From JACKII01 sp965202745 (GTDB lineage: Bacteria; Pseudomonadota; Alphaproteobacteria; Bin95), in NCBI GenBank assembly GCA_965202745.1, contig CBDBCB010000022.1, positions 434,001 through 498,000 on the forward strand: a DNA stretch of 64,000 bases. The letters run 5' to 3'. The notes beneath the pieces are model-generated. The model worked only from the letters and a program-made list of their open reading frames with translations. It searched no databases and was not told the origin of the DNA. Positions 46,020 to 54,213 of the stretch are shown in pieces. Both the position numbers and the translations under genes were made by a program. The first letter of the stretch is position 1; each line of letters begins with the position of its first letter.

Positions 46020-47588
46020 ATGAAGAGAAACCTACTATCAGTCCTGTTGGCGTTGAGTATTGCCGGAACTGCCCACGCCAAAACATTCACTTGGTCATTC
46101 CAGGGTGATGCACAATCCCTGGACTCTTACGTCCTGAACGAGACCTTCTCTCTGGGTCTCTTGGGCAACGTCTATGAAGGTCTGATCCGCCGTGGCACCG
46201 ATTTGGCCATTGAACCCGCTCTGGCGGAAAGCTGGGAAATCCTGGAGCCAACCAAGTGGCGTTTCCACCTGCGCAAGGGTGTGAAGTTCCACAACGGCAA
46301 TAACTTCAACGCAGACGATGTCATCTTCAGCGCCAATCGCGTGCGCGCAGGTGGCTCTGATCTCAATATCCGGATCGCCGCCGACACCAAAGTGGTGAAG
46401 GTGGGCGACTACACAGTCGACTTCATCACCACGGCCCCGAACCCGATCCTGCACTCCGAATGGGCCACTTGGTACATCATGGACAAGGAATGGGCCGAAG
46501 CGAACGGCGCCGCGTCCCCGTCAAGCGTGACCGAAGGCAAAGACAATTACTCGGCGTTCAACGCAAACGGCACCGGTCCCTTCACGATAACCAAACGCGA
46601 AACCGACGTCGAAACAGTGCTGGAGCCAAACTCCGGCTGGTGGGACGCGGCCAAACACAACCTCACCAAGGTGGTGTTCAAGCCGATCTCGTCCGACCCG
46701 ACCCGGGTGGCAGCGCTGCTCTCCGGCTCCATCGACATGGCCTACCCGATCCCGGTATAGGATTTGGGACGCGTCGACAGCAATAACGGCACCAGCGCCC
46801 TGACCGGTCCGAAACTGCGCACCATCTTCCTGGACATGAACCAGTCTGCGGCAGAACTGAAAACCTCGGACGTGAAGGGCAAAAATCCCTTTGCCGACAT
46901 CAAGGTACGAGAGGCCGTTTACCGCGCCATCGACATCAACGCGATCAAGCGCAAGGTGATGCGGGACCTGGCCGACCCGGCAGCCATGATGATCTCGCCG
47001 CAGCTGTTCACCGGCCTGCCTGATCAGAAGCGCCTGGGCTATGATGTGGATGCCGCCAAGTCATTGATGGCGGACGCCGGCTATAGCGACGGCTTCAGCG
47101 TCACCATGGATTGCCCGAACAACCGCTACGTGAACGACGAGAAAATCTGCACCGCCATCGTCGGCATGCTGGCCAAGATCGGTATCAAGGCGAACCTGCT
47201 GGCCCAGCCCAAAGCCATCTATTTCGGCAAGGTTCTGGATCCGAAGTACGACACCGACTTCTACCTGCTGGGCTGGACGCCGGGCAGCCTGGATAGCTGG
47301 AACGTGCTGAACAACCTGATCCGCTGCCGCGAAGACAATGGCAACGGCAAGTTCAACCTGGGAGGCTACTGCAACCCGCGCATCGGCGAACTTTCCGACA
47401 TGGTCCTCAGCTAGACGGACATCGCCAAGCGCGATGCGATGATCGCCGAAGCCTACACCATCCTGCACAATGAGCGTGGCTACGTGCCGTTGCATCAGCA
47501 GGGTCTGGCATGGGGCAAGGCCTACAAGGTTAACCTGGCACAGCGTGCGGATAACATCTTTGACCTGCGGCACGTAACGGTCAAGTAA
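46020..47588 (+). pseudogene. Peptide/solute ABC transporter substrate-binding protein with two in-frame TAG codons
   Basis: The signal peptide MKRNLLSVLLALSIAGTAHA is followed by a family 5 solute-binding fold: GLLGNVYEGLIRRGTDLAIE, LAESWEILEPTKWRFHLRKG and VKFHNGNNFNADDVIFSANR. TAG interrupts at 46758 (after AYPIPV) and at 47412 (after DMVLS). The frame is otherwise unbroken for 522 codons and ends QRADNIFDLRHVTVK, a complete SBP length. From the context PIPV-x-DLGR the first TAG probably replaced CAG (Gln). No permease genes are adjacent. Either a two-hit pseudogene or a suppressed gene. Confidence 0.8.
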
Positions 47589-47597
47589 CCATCAATC

Positions 47598-47634
47598 GCA
47601 GGCACCGGAAGGCCGCACGCCTTCCGGTGCCTGC
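47598..47634. terminator. Strong hairpin after the substrate-binding protein gene
   Basis: Perfect 16-base stem GCAGGCACCGGAAGGC / GCCTTCCGGTGCCTGC with a five-base loop, ten bases after the stop codon. It lacks a T-run of its own. Confidence 0.7.
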
Positions 47635-47644
47635 GCGGCAAAAC

Positions 47645-47682
47645 AAAAACCCTGGAAAGCGGCCAGCTCTCCAGGGTTTTTC
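47645..47682. terminator. Bidirectional rho-independent terminator
   Basis: Stem AACCCTGGA / TCCAGGGTT flanked by an A-run on the left and a T-run on the right, so it can terminate transcripts from both sides: the substrate-binding protein gene (plus) and the lexA operon (minus). Confidence 0.85.
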
Positions 47683-47715
47683 TATGGACGGCCCGTCGTC
47701 GCCCTGCCGTTGGTA

Positions 47716-48393
47716 TTAATAGAGACGCATCAGCCCTACCAGCCGGCCCTGCACTTCCACACGGTCAGCTTCCAGCAGGCGGATTTCATAGCGGGGATTG
47801 GCAGCTTCCAGGGCCAGCATCGTGCCCTGCTTGTGCAGGTATTTCAGCGTAACTTCCTCGCGGTCCACCAGGGCCACGACAATCTCGCCCCACTGGTGAT
47901 AATTACCTTCCTGGATGATGACGGTATCATCGTCCAGAATTCCCGCATTGATCATCGAGTCTCCGGCCACTTCAAGGGCATAGTGCTTGCCGCGGCCGAC
48001 CATGTTGGCTGGCACGCGCACGGAAGTATCCGGATCACGCAATGCTTCGATCGGGGTGCCGGCGGCGATCCGGCCATAAAGCGGCAGGTCGAAATCATTG
48101 GCCGGGGCCAGCACCCGCACCGGCGGCACCACAACCGGCGCCGCCCGCTTCTCCAGCGCATTGTCCCCCATGGCCGCCGATTCCGGCAGACGCATGACCT
48201 CCAGCGCGCGCGCCCGGTGCGGCAGGCGGCGGATAAAGCCGCGCTCCTCCAGGCCACTAATCAGCCGGTGAATACCTGATTTAGACTTCAGGCCCAGCGC
48301 ATCCCGCATCTCGTCGAATGAGGGGGAAACACCGTCTTCCTGCAATCTATCGTTGATGTAAATCAGCAGATCGGTCTGTTTGCGCGTCAGCAT
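47716..48393 (-). CDS. lexA: SOS repressor LexA
   Basis: 225 residues. The N-terminal winged helix is MLTRKQTDLLIYINDRLQED, with recognition region MRDALGLKSKSGIHRLISGL. The Ala-Gly self-cleavage site is in RIAAGTPIEA, the catalytic Ser is in VAGDSMINAGI and the Lys in EVTLKYLHK. It represses DNA-damage genes and is cleaved with RecA. A LexA operator lies just upstream. It is the last gene of the ppiD-trp-mo cluster but has its own promoter region. The stop codon overlaps a MITE-like end sequence. Confidence 0.97.
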   Translation of the reverse strand: MLTRKQTDLLIYINDRLQEDGVSPSFDEMRDALGLKSKSGIHRLISGLEERGFIRRLPHRARALEVMRLPESAAMGDNALEKRAAPVVVPPVRVLAPANDFDLPLYGRIAAGTPIEALRDPDTSVRVPANMVGRGKHYALEVAGDSMINAGILDDDTVIIQEGNYHQWGEIVVALVDREEVTLKYLHKQGTMLALEAANPRYEIRLLEADRVEVQGRLVGLMRLY

Positions 48394-48448
48394 CTTGGCC
48401 TCACCTTTTTTCGCACCACATCATGTAGTACGCATTAGAACATGGTTT

Positions 48449-48463
48449 GTTCTATGTCGGTTC
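48449..48463. promoter_or_regulatory. LexA operator (GTTC-N7-GTTC)
   Basis: GTTCTATGTCGGTTC is an exact match to the alphaproteobacterial LexA box GTTC-N7-GTTC, 56 bases upstream of lexA. A GAAC precedes it at 48438. It indicates autoregulation of lexA. Confidence 0.85.
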
Positions 48464-48493
48464 GAAACTGAGGTCAAGCGTCTCTTTTCGTTC

Positions 48494-49684
48494 CTAAAGC
48501 AGTCCGTCCAATGGCAGAACGGGAACAACTTCCCCAGGCGTAGTCGCCGGTGCATTTGGCGGACGTACTATTAAGCCATTTGCCTCCGCCAAAGCAGTAA
48601 GCATGGAACTGTCCTGCATGGAGAACGAAACAAGACCGTTCTCGCCGAACTGGGCCCGCATATAATCCTGCCGAATACCGTTCGCCTGCAGTGTCTCGCC
48701 AGTGGCCATCATAACCGGTGCCGGTACGCCGCCTGCCCGGCCCTGCAAGGCATAGAGCAAGGGTCGCAGGAACAGCACCGCACACACCAGCGAACTCACC
48801 GGATTTCCTGGTAAACCAAGTACTTGACTGCCGCAGAGCTTGCCAACCATCAGCGGTTTCCCAGGCCGCATGGCGATCTTCCAGAAGTCGACTTCCAGCC
48901 CTTCTTGCTTCAGTGCGGTCTGCACCAAGTCGTGCTCACCAACGCTTGCGCCGCCGATGGTCACCAGCACATCGGCGTCCCGCGCCGCCACCGCTGCTTC
49001 GCGCAGGGATTCAACCGTGTCGTGAGCCACGCCCAGCAGTATAGGCTCCCCGCCATTGGCCGCCACGAAGCCCGCCAGCGACATGCTGGTGGATGCTACA
49101 ATCTGACTCGGGCCGATAGGTTCGCCCGGAAAAACAATCTCGTCACCGGTCGCCAAGATTGCGACACGCGGACGGCGAATCACTTTCAGCCAGGGATGGT
49201 TCATCGCAGCCGCCAGTGCCAGCATCCGCGGCGACAGCAGCGTTCCCGCCCCCAGGCGCAAGTCGCCTTCGCCGAAGTCAAGCCCGGCAGCGCGTACATT
49301 GCCGCCTGTCTCTTCAACCTCGTTGATGGTGATCTGGTTGCCACTCGCCGTGGTGTCTTCCTGGATCACCACGGTGTCCGCCCCATCCGGCAGTGGCGCG
49401 CCGGTGAAGATGCGGGTGCACTCACCCGCCCCGACGACCCCCTCGAACATGCCGCCTGCGGGCACTGCCCCGATCATTTTGAGCGTCACGGGAACCGAGG
49501 CCACATCAGCCCCGCGCACGGCGTAGCCATCCATCGCCGAGACCGCCGCTGGAGGCTGGCTGCGCCGGGCTGCAATAGACTCCGTCAGCACCCGGCCCGC
49601 CGCATCCATCAAACTGACGGTCTCGTGGGCAAGCATTTGAACGCCACCACAAACGCGGGCTTGTGCTTCTTCAACAGAGATCAT
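48494..49684 (-). CDS. moeA: Molybdopterin molybdotransferase MoeA
   Basis: 396 residues. It inserts molybdenum into adenylylated molybdopterin. MoeA motifs: AVSAMDGYAVRGADV near residue 50, FTGAPLPDGADTVVIQE, ILATGDEIVFPGEPIG, TIGGASVGEHDLV and LPGNPVSSLVCAVLFL. The start overlaps the moaC stop as ATGA. The C-terminal domain IV is complete. Confidence 0.96.
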   Translation of the reverse strand: MISVEEAQARVCGGVQMLAHETVSLMDAAGRVLTESIAARRSQPPAAVSAMDGYAVRGADVASVPVTLKMIGAVPAGGMFEGVVGAGECTRIFTGAPLPDGADTVVIQEDTTASGNQITINEVEETGGNVRAAGLDFGEGDLRLGAGTLLSPRMLALAAAMNHPWLKVIRRPRVAILATGDEIVFPGEPIGPSQIVASTSMSLAGFVAANGGEPILLGVAHDTVESLREAAVAARDADVLVTIGGASVGEHDLVQTALKQEGLEVDFWKIAMRPGKPLMVGKLCGSQVLGLPGNPVSSLVCAVLFLRPLLYALQGRAGGVPAPVMMATGETLQANGIRQDYMRAQFGENGLVSFSMQDSSMLTALAEANGLIVRPPNAPATTPGEVVPVLPLDGLL

Positions 49685-50193
49685 GGTTTTGCCTCAAACG
49701 TCCCGGACTTGCCGCCGGCCTTATAAAGCAGCCGCACGTCCTGCACCTGCATACCCTTGTCGATAGCCTTGCACATGTCATAGACGGTCAGCGCTGCGAC
49801 GCTCGCCGCAGTCAGCGCCTCCATCTCGACGCCTGTGCGGCCCTTCAGTTTGCAGGTCGCCTCAATCTCGACGGCGTTGTCCGCCTTATTGCAGGTGAGT
49901 TCCACCTTGACCAAGGTCAGCGCCAACGGATGGCAAAGCGGTATCAGGTCAGGCGTTTTCTTCGCCGCCATGATGCCCGCCAACCGCGCCACGCCCAGCA
50001 CATCTCCCTTGCCAATTTCGCCCGCCATGATCGCCGCCAGGGTTGCGGGCAACATCACCACGCGCGCGCCTGCCGTCGCAACCCGTTCGGTCTCGGCCTT
50101 TTCCCCCACATCGACCATGTGCGCCCGGCCTTCGGCGTCGAAGTGGGTGAGCCCTGTCTCCGGCGTATCTGGGTTGGGCGGGCCGCCGCTCAA
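49681..50193 (-). CDS. moaC: Cyclic pyranopterin monophosphate synthase MoaC
   Basis: 170 residues; second enzyme of molybdenum cofactor synthesis. It contains THFDAEGRAHMVDVGEKAET, KGDVLGVARLAGIMAAKKTP, LIPLCHPLALT, and the active-site region GVEMEALTAASVAALTVYDM followed by CKAIDKGMQ. The start is taken as the TTG that overlaps the trpC stop (TTGA), because no ATG lies before the conserved N-terminus. The longer open frame upstream is trpC in another frame. Confidence 0.93.
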   Translation of the reverse strand: MSGGPPNPDTPETGLTHFDAEGRAHMVDVGEKAETERVATAGARVVMLPATLAAIMAGEIGKGDVLGVARLAGIMAAKKTPDLIPLCHPLALTLVKVELTCNKADNAVEIEATCKLKGRTGVEMEALTAASVAALTVYDMCKAIDKGMQVQDVRLLYKAGGKSGTFEAKP

Positions 50194-50996
50194 GCCGCGC
50201 GCTCCAGCAGAGCCTTTGTTGCCGCCGTCACGTCGTCCTGGCGCATCAGGTGCTCGCCCACCAGGAAGCATTGCGCGCCGACCTTCGCCATGCGCGCCAG
50301 ATCCGCCGCTGTGCGCAACCCGCTTTCACTGATCATCAAGCGGCCTTGCGGCACCAGCGCGGCCAGTTCCTCCGTCACGGCAATATCCGTCACCAAAGTC
50401 TTCAGGTTGCGGTTGTTGATGCCCAACAGTTGCGCGCCCAGCGCCAGCGCCCGGTCCAGTTCCGCCGCGTCATGCACTTCCACCAGCACGTCCAGCCCCA
50501 TGGCCTCCGCCGTCGCGGCCAAGTCGGTCGCCTCTGCATCATCCAGGCAAGCCATGATCAGCAGCACGCAATCCGCGCCGATCGCCCGGCTCTCCATAAT
50601 TTGGTAGGGCGTCAGCATAAAGTCCTTGCGCAGCACCGGCAGCTTGCAGGCCTTACGTCCCAGCGCCAGATATTCGTCCTTGCCCTGAAAGTACGGCTCA
50701 TCCGTCAGGATCGACAGGCACGAAGCGCCGCCTGCCTCATAGGCTTTCGCCAGCGCCGCCGGGTCAAAGTCCCGCCGGATCAGCCCACCACTGGGCGAGG
50801 CCTTCTTTATCTCCGCAATCAGGCCGTAACGGCCTTCATCCACCGCCGCTTTCAAGGCACGGGCAAAGCCTCGCGCCTCGCCCTGCAGCATCACTTCGGA
50901 GATCAGCTCGCTCTCGCTCTTGGCGGCTTTGCGTGCAGCAACCAATTCCCGCTTGTCCGCGCAGATGCGGGCCAAAACGTCCGGCATATCGCTCAT
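50190..50996 (-). CDS. trpC: Indole-3-glycerol phosphate synthase
   Basis: 268 residues. The TIM-barrel signature is YGLIAEIKKASPSGGLIR near residue 58, with LRKDFMLTPYQIMESRAIGA, the catalytic Glu in LVEVHDAAEL and GINNRNLKT. It closes the indole ring in tryptophan synthesis. It overlaps trpD by four bases (ATGA) and moaC by four bases. Confidence 0.97.
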   Translation of the reverse strand: MSDMPDVLARICADKRELVAARKAAKSESELISEVMLQGEARGFARALKAAVDEGRYGLIAEIKKASPSGGLIRRDFDPAALAKAYEAGGASCLSILTDEPYFQGKDEYLALGRKACKLPVLRKDFMLTPYQIMESRAIGADCVLLIMACLDDAEATDLAATAEAMGLDVLVEVHDAAELDRALALGAQLLGINNRNLKTLVTDIAVTEELAALVPQGRLMISESGLRTAADLARMAKVGAQCFLVGEHLMRQDDVTAATKALLERAA

Positions 50997-52015
50997 AGCG
51001 CTTTGCCTCCTGTTGCCTTTATCAAAGCATCCAGCTTGGCCCCGGCTGCACCGCTGTCGATGGCTTTCGCCGCCATCGCAACACCCGCCTGCAGGTCCGT
51101 TACCTTGTCGGCGACAACCAGTGCGGCCGCGGCGTTCAGCAGAACGATGTCCCGGAACGCCCTCTTCTCGCCCGCAAACATGGCCCGCATGACCTTCGCA
51201 TTGTGCTCCGGCGTGCCACCGACCAGCGCCTCAAACGCCACGCGCGGCAAGTCTGCGTCTTCCGGCGCAACGGTGAATGTATGCACCCCGCCTTCCTTCA
51301 CCTCCGCCACATAGCTCTCACCCGTGGTCGTCAGTTCGTCCAAACCATCAGAGCCATGCACCACCCAGGCGCGCTCCGTGCCCAGTTCGGCCAGCACCCT
51401 GGCCTGGGGTTCGATCCAGTCCTTGGAGAAGATACCCATCAACTGCCGCTTGGCTCCCGCCGGGTTCGACAAAGGCCCCAGCAGATTAAAGATCGTGCGC
51501 GTGCCCAACTCAACGCGCGTCGGCCCCACATGCCGTATCGCGCCATGGTGCCGGGTCGCCATCAGGAAGGTGATACCCACGTCCCAGATCGCCTTTTGCA
51601 CCATCGCCATATCAGCATCGATATCCACGCCCAGCACGCCCAATACGTCCGCCGCGCCAGACTTGCTGGAAAGCGCCCGGTTTCCGTGCTTTGCCACCGG
51701 CACGCCGCAGGCCGCAATCACAAACGCCACCGCGGTCGAAACGTTATAGGTGCCCTTGGCGTCACCGCCCGTGCCACAGGTGTCGATCGTCCCTTCAGGG
51801 GCCTCGATCCCCAGCACCTTGGCCCGCATCACGCGCGCCGCACCGGTCAGTTCCTCGACTGTCTCACCGCGCACCCGCAGCGCCATCAAAAAGCCACCCA
51901 TCTGAGAGGGCGTGGCGTCGCCGGACATCATCACGTCGAACGCCGCCTCTGCTTCCCCTGCGCTCAGGGAGTTACCATCGGCGACCTTCGCGAGCAGCGC
52001 TTTGAAATCAGCCAT
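50993..52015 (-). CDS. trpD: Anthranilate phosphoribosyltransferase
   Basis: 340 residues. Motifs: CGTGGDAKGTYNVSTAVAFV for PRPP binding, KHGNRALSSKSGAADVLGVL, and ARHPHA-like FLMATRHHGAIRHVGPTRVE with NLLGPLSNPAG. It transfers phosphoribose to anthranilate. It starts 13 bases after trpG. Confidence 0.97.
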   Translation of the reverse strand: MADFKALLAKVADGNSLSAGEAEAAFDVMMSGDATPSQMGGFLMALRVRGETVEELTGAARVMRAKVLGIEAPEGTIDTCGTGGDAKGTYNVSTAVAFVIAACGVPVAKHGNRALSSKSGAADVLGVLGVDIDADMAMVQKAIWDVGITFLMATRHHGAIRHVGPTRVELGTRTIFNLLGPLSNPAGAKRQLMGIFSKDWIEPQARVLAELGTERAWVVHGSDGLDELTTTGESYVAEVKEGGVHTFTVAPEDADLPRVAFEALVGGTPEHNAKVMRAMFAGEKRAFRDIVLLNAAAALVVADKVTDLQAGVAMAAKAIDSGAAGAKLDALIKATGGKAL

Positions 52016-52028
52016 CTCCGCTCTCCCC

Positions 52029-52661
52029 TCAGGCCGCCACGAGACGGCGCGGCGGCAGCGGTTTCGGCTGCTTTGACGGCAACCGTCCCGCCGTCGCCAT
52101 GCTCAGAAAGTTACCCAACAGATTGTGCCCTTCCTGACTGGCAATGCTTTCGGGATGGAACTGCACGCCATGGATTGCCAGCTCGCGATGCCGGAAGCCC
52201 ATGATGACGCCGTCCTCCGTCTCTGCATTGACCTCCAGGCAATCCGGCAGACTGGCAAGCTCGACCGTCAGTGAGTGATAGCGCGTCGCTTCGAACGGAT
52301 TGGGCAGGCCCTTCATTACGCCGGTGCCATTGTGCTTCATCCGGCTGAGCTTGCCATGCATCGGGGCCGGCGCGCGGATAATCCGGCCGCCAAAGTGCTG
52401 ACCGATGCATTGATGCCCCAGGCAGACACCCAGCAGCGGCACTTTCGCCTCCGCCGCCGCGCGCATGATATCGAGGCAGTTGCCCGCCCGATCCGGATCG
52501 CAAGGACCGGGGGAAATCACAATCCCCTCCGGTTTCAGCGCGACGGCCTGCTCGCCGGTCAGCGCGGCGTTGCGATGCACCGCAAACTCCGCCCCCAACT
52601 CGCCCAGGAAGTGGCGCAGGTTGTAGACGAAGCTGTCATAGTTATCGATCAGTAGGAACAT
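52029..52661 (-). CDS. trpG: Anthranilate synthase component II (glutamine amidotransferase)
   Basis: 210 residues, class I amidotransferase. The catalytic Cys lies in LGVCLGHQCIGQHFGG, and the His/Glu pair in GVQFHPESIAS. The N-terminus MFLLIDNYDSFVYNLRHFLG is diagnostic. It supplies ammonia to TrpE and may also serve PabB. It sits 12 bases after trpE. Confidence 0.97.
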   Translation of the reverse strand: MFLLIDNYDSFVYNLRHFLGELGAEFAVHRNAALTGEQAVALKPEGIVISPGPCDPDRAGNCLDIMRAAAEAKVPLLGVCLGHQCIGQHFGGRIIRAPAPMHGKLSRMKHNGTGVMKGLPNPFEATRYHSLTVELASLPDCLEVNAETEDGVIMGFRHRELAIHGVQFHPESIASQEGHNLLGNFLSMATAGRLPSKQPKPLPPRRLVAA

Positions 52662-52673
52662 CTTTCATCCCTC

Positions 52674-54200
52674 CTATTGCGGTGCAAAGCGCACGGCTTC
52701 GCCCGCCGCCCGGACCAGAGCCGCAGCTTTGTCCACGCTTTCCTGGAACTCGGCTGCCGGGTCGGAGTCGGCGACGACGCCCACGCCTGCCTGAACGTAC
52801 ATCACATCATCCTTCACCAGCGCGGTGCGCAGGCCAATGCAGGTATCCATGGAGCCGTCGGCCGCGAAATAGCCGATGCAGCCCGCATAGATGCCGCGCT
52901 TCTCCGGCTCCAGCTCATCAATGATCTCCATCGCCCGCACCTTGGGCGCACCCGACAGCGTACCAGCCGGGAAACCCGCAATCAGCGCGCCAAAGGCGTC
53001 ATAGCTGGGGTCCAGCTCGCCCTCCACGGTGGAGGAAAGGTGCTGCACATGGCTGTAGCGCTCGATCTCGAACTGCGCCAGCACCTCGACGGAGCCGATC
53101 TTGGCCACCCGGCCCACATCGTTCCGCGCCAGGTCCAACAGCATCAGATGCTCGGCCAATTCCTTCGGATCGTTCTGCAATTCTTTTGCCAAGGCCTGAT
53201 CCTCGGCCTCAGTCGCGCCACGGCGGCGCGTTCCCGCCAGCGGCCTAATCGTCACCCGGTTGTCGCGCACCCGCACCAGAATTTCCGGGCTGGAGCCAAC
53301 AATGGAGAAGCCTTCCAGGTTGAAGAAGAACAGGAAGGGCGACGGGTTCAGACGCCGCAATGCCCGGTACAGCGCAAACGGCGGATACTCGAACGGCACG
53401 GAGAAGCGCTGCGACGGCACAATCTGGAATGCATCGCCCGCGTGGATGTATTCCCGCGCTTTCAGCACGTTGGACTGGAACACGTCGCGGGTCATGTTCG
53501 CGACCGGCTCCGGCTCAGAGCCAGGGTCCGACGCCGACAGGGCGCTTGCCGATGCTGGCAGCGGCTGCTCCAGATCGTGCACCACCGCCAGCAGGCGGGC
53601 CTGCGCAACCTCATAAGCATTCGCGGCATCCACGCCGTCGGCGGGCCAGACTGGTGTCACCAGAGTAATTCTGTCTTCGACACCATCGAACACCGCCATC
53701 ACCGTCGGGCGGATGAACAGGCCATCCGGGATACCCAGCGTATCCGGCGGTTCGTTCGGCAGGTACTCCATCAGGCGTACCATGTCATAGCCCATATAGC
53801 CCACCAGGCTGGACGCCATTGGCGGCAACTTCGGCGGCAGGTTCGGGATATTGCACTCGTCAATCAGCGCCCGCAGCGAATCCAACGCGCCTGCCCCGCA
53901 AGGCTCGAACGCCTCCATGTCGGTCAGTGCCTGCCGGTTGATCTCCGCCTCATTCCCTCGGCAGCGCCATATAAGATCGGGCGACAGGCCGATGAAGGAA
54001 TAGCGGCCACGAATAGCCCCGCCTTCCACGGATTCCAGCAGAAAAGCGTTCGGCTGATCCTGGCCCAGCTTCAGCCAGGCGGAAACGGGCGTCTCCAGAT
54101 CGCTGATGAGATGAGTCCACACCAATTGCGATGCCCCCCCATCATACGCGGATCGGAAAGCCGGAAAGGTCGGCTCGACGCTGAGCGTTTCGATAGACAT
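52674..54200 (-). CDS. trpE: Anthranilate synthase component I
   Basis: 508 residues from MSIETLSVEPTFPAFRSAYD. The N-terminal feedback region includes LLESVEGGAIRGRYSFIG. The catalytic chorismate domain has PLAGTRRRGATEAED, LLDLARNDVGRVAKIGSVEV, FPAGTLSGAPKVRAMEIIDE and CIGLRTALVKDDVMYVQAGV. An upstream in-frame start adds 38 unconserved residues inside the ppiD gene and was rejected. It starts 13 bases after ppiD. Confidence 0.97.
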   Translation of the reverse strand: MSIETLSVEPTFPAFRSAYDGGASQLVWTHLISDLETPVSAWLKLGQDQPNAFLLESVEGGAIRGRYSFIGLSPDLIWRCRGNEAEINRQALTDMEAFEPCGAGALDSLRALIDECNIPNLPPKLPPMASSLVGYMGYDMVRLMEYLPNEPPDTLGIPDGLFIRPTVMAVFDGVEDRITLVTPVWPADGVDAANAYEVAQARLLAVVHDLEQPLPASASALSASDPGSEPEPVANMTRDVFQSNVLKAREYIHAGDAFQIVPSQRFSVPFEYPPFALYRALRRLNPSPFLFFFNLEGFSIVGSSPEILVRVRDNRVTIRPLAGTRRRGATEAEDQALAKELQNDPKELAEHLMLLDLARNDVGRVAKIGSVEVLAQFEIERYSHVQHLSSTVEGELDPSYDAFGALIAGFPAGTLSGAPKVRAMEIIDELEPEKRGIYAGCIGYFAADGSMDTCIGLRTALVKDDVMYVQAGVGVVADSDPAAEFQESVDKAAALVRAAGEAVRFAPQ

Positions 54201-54213
54201 GGTAACGCGCCCT

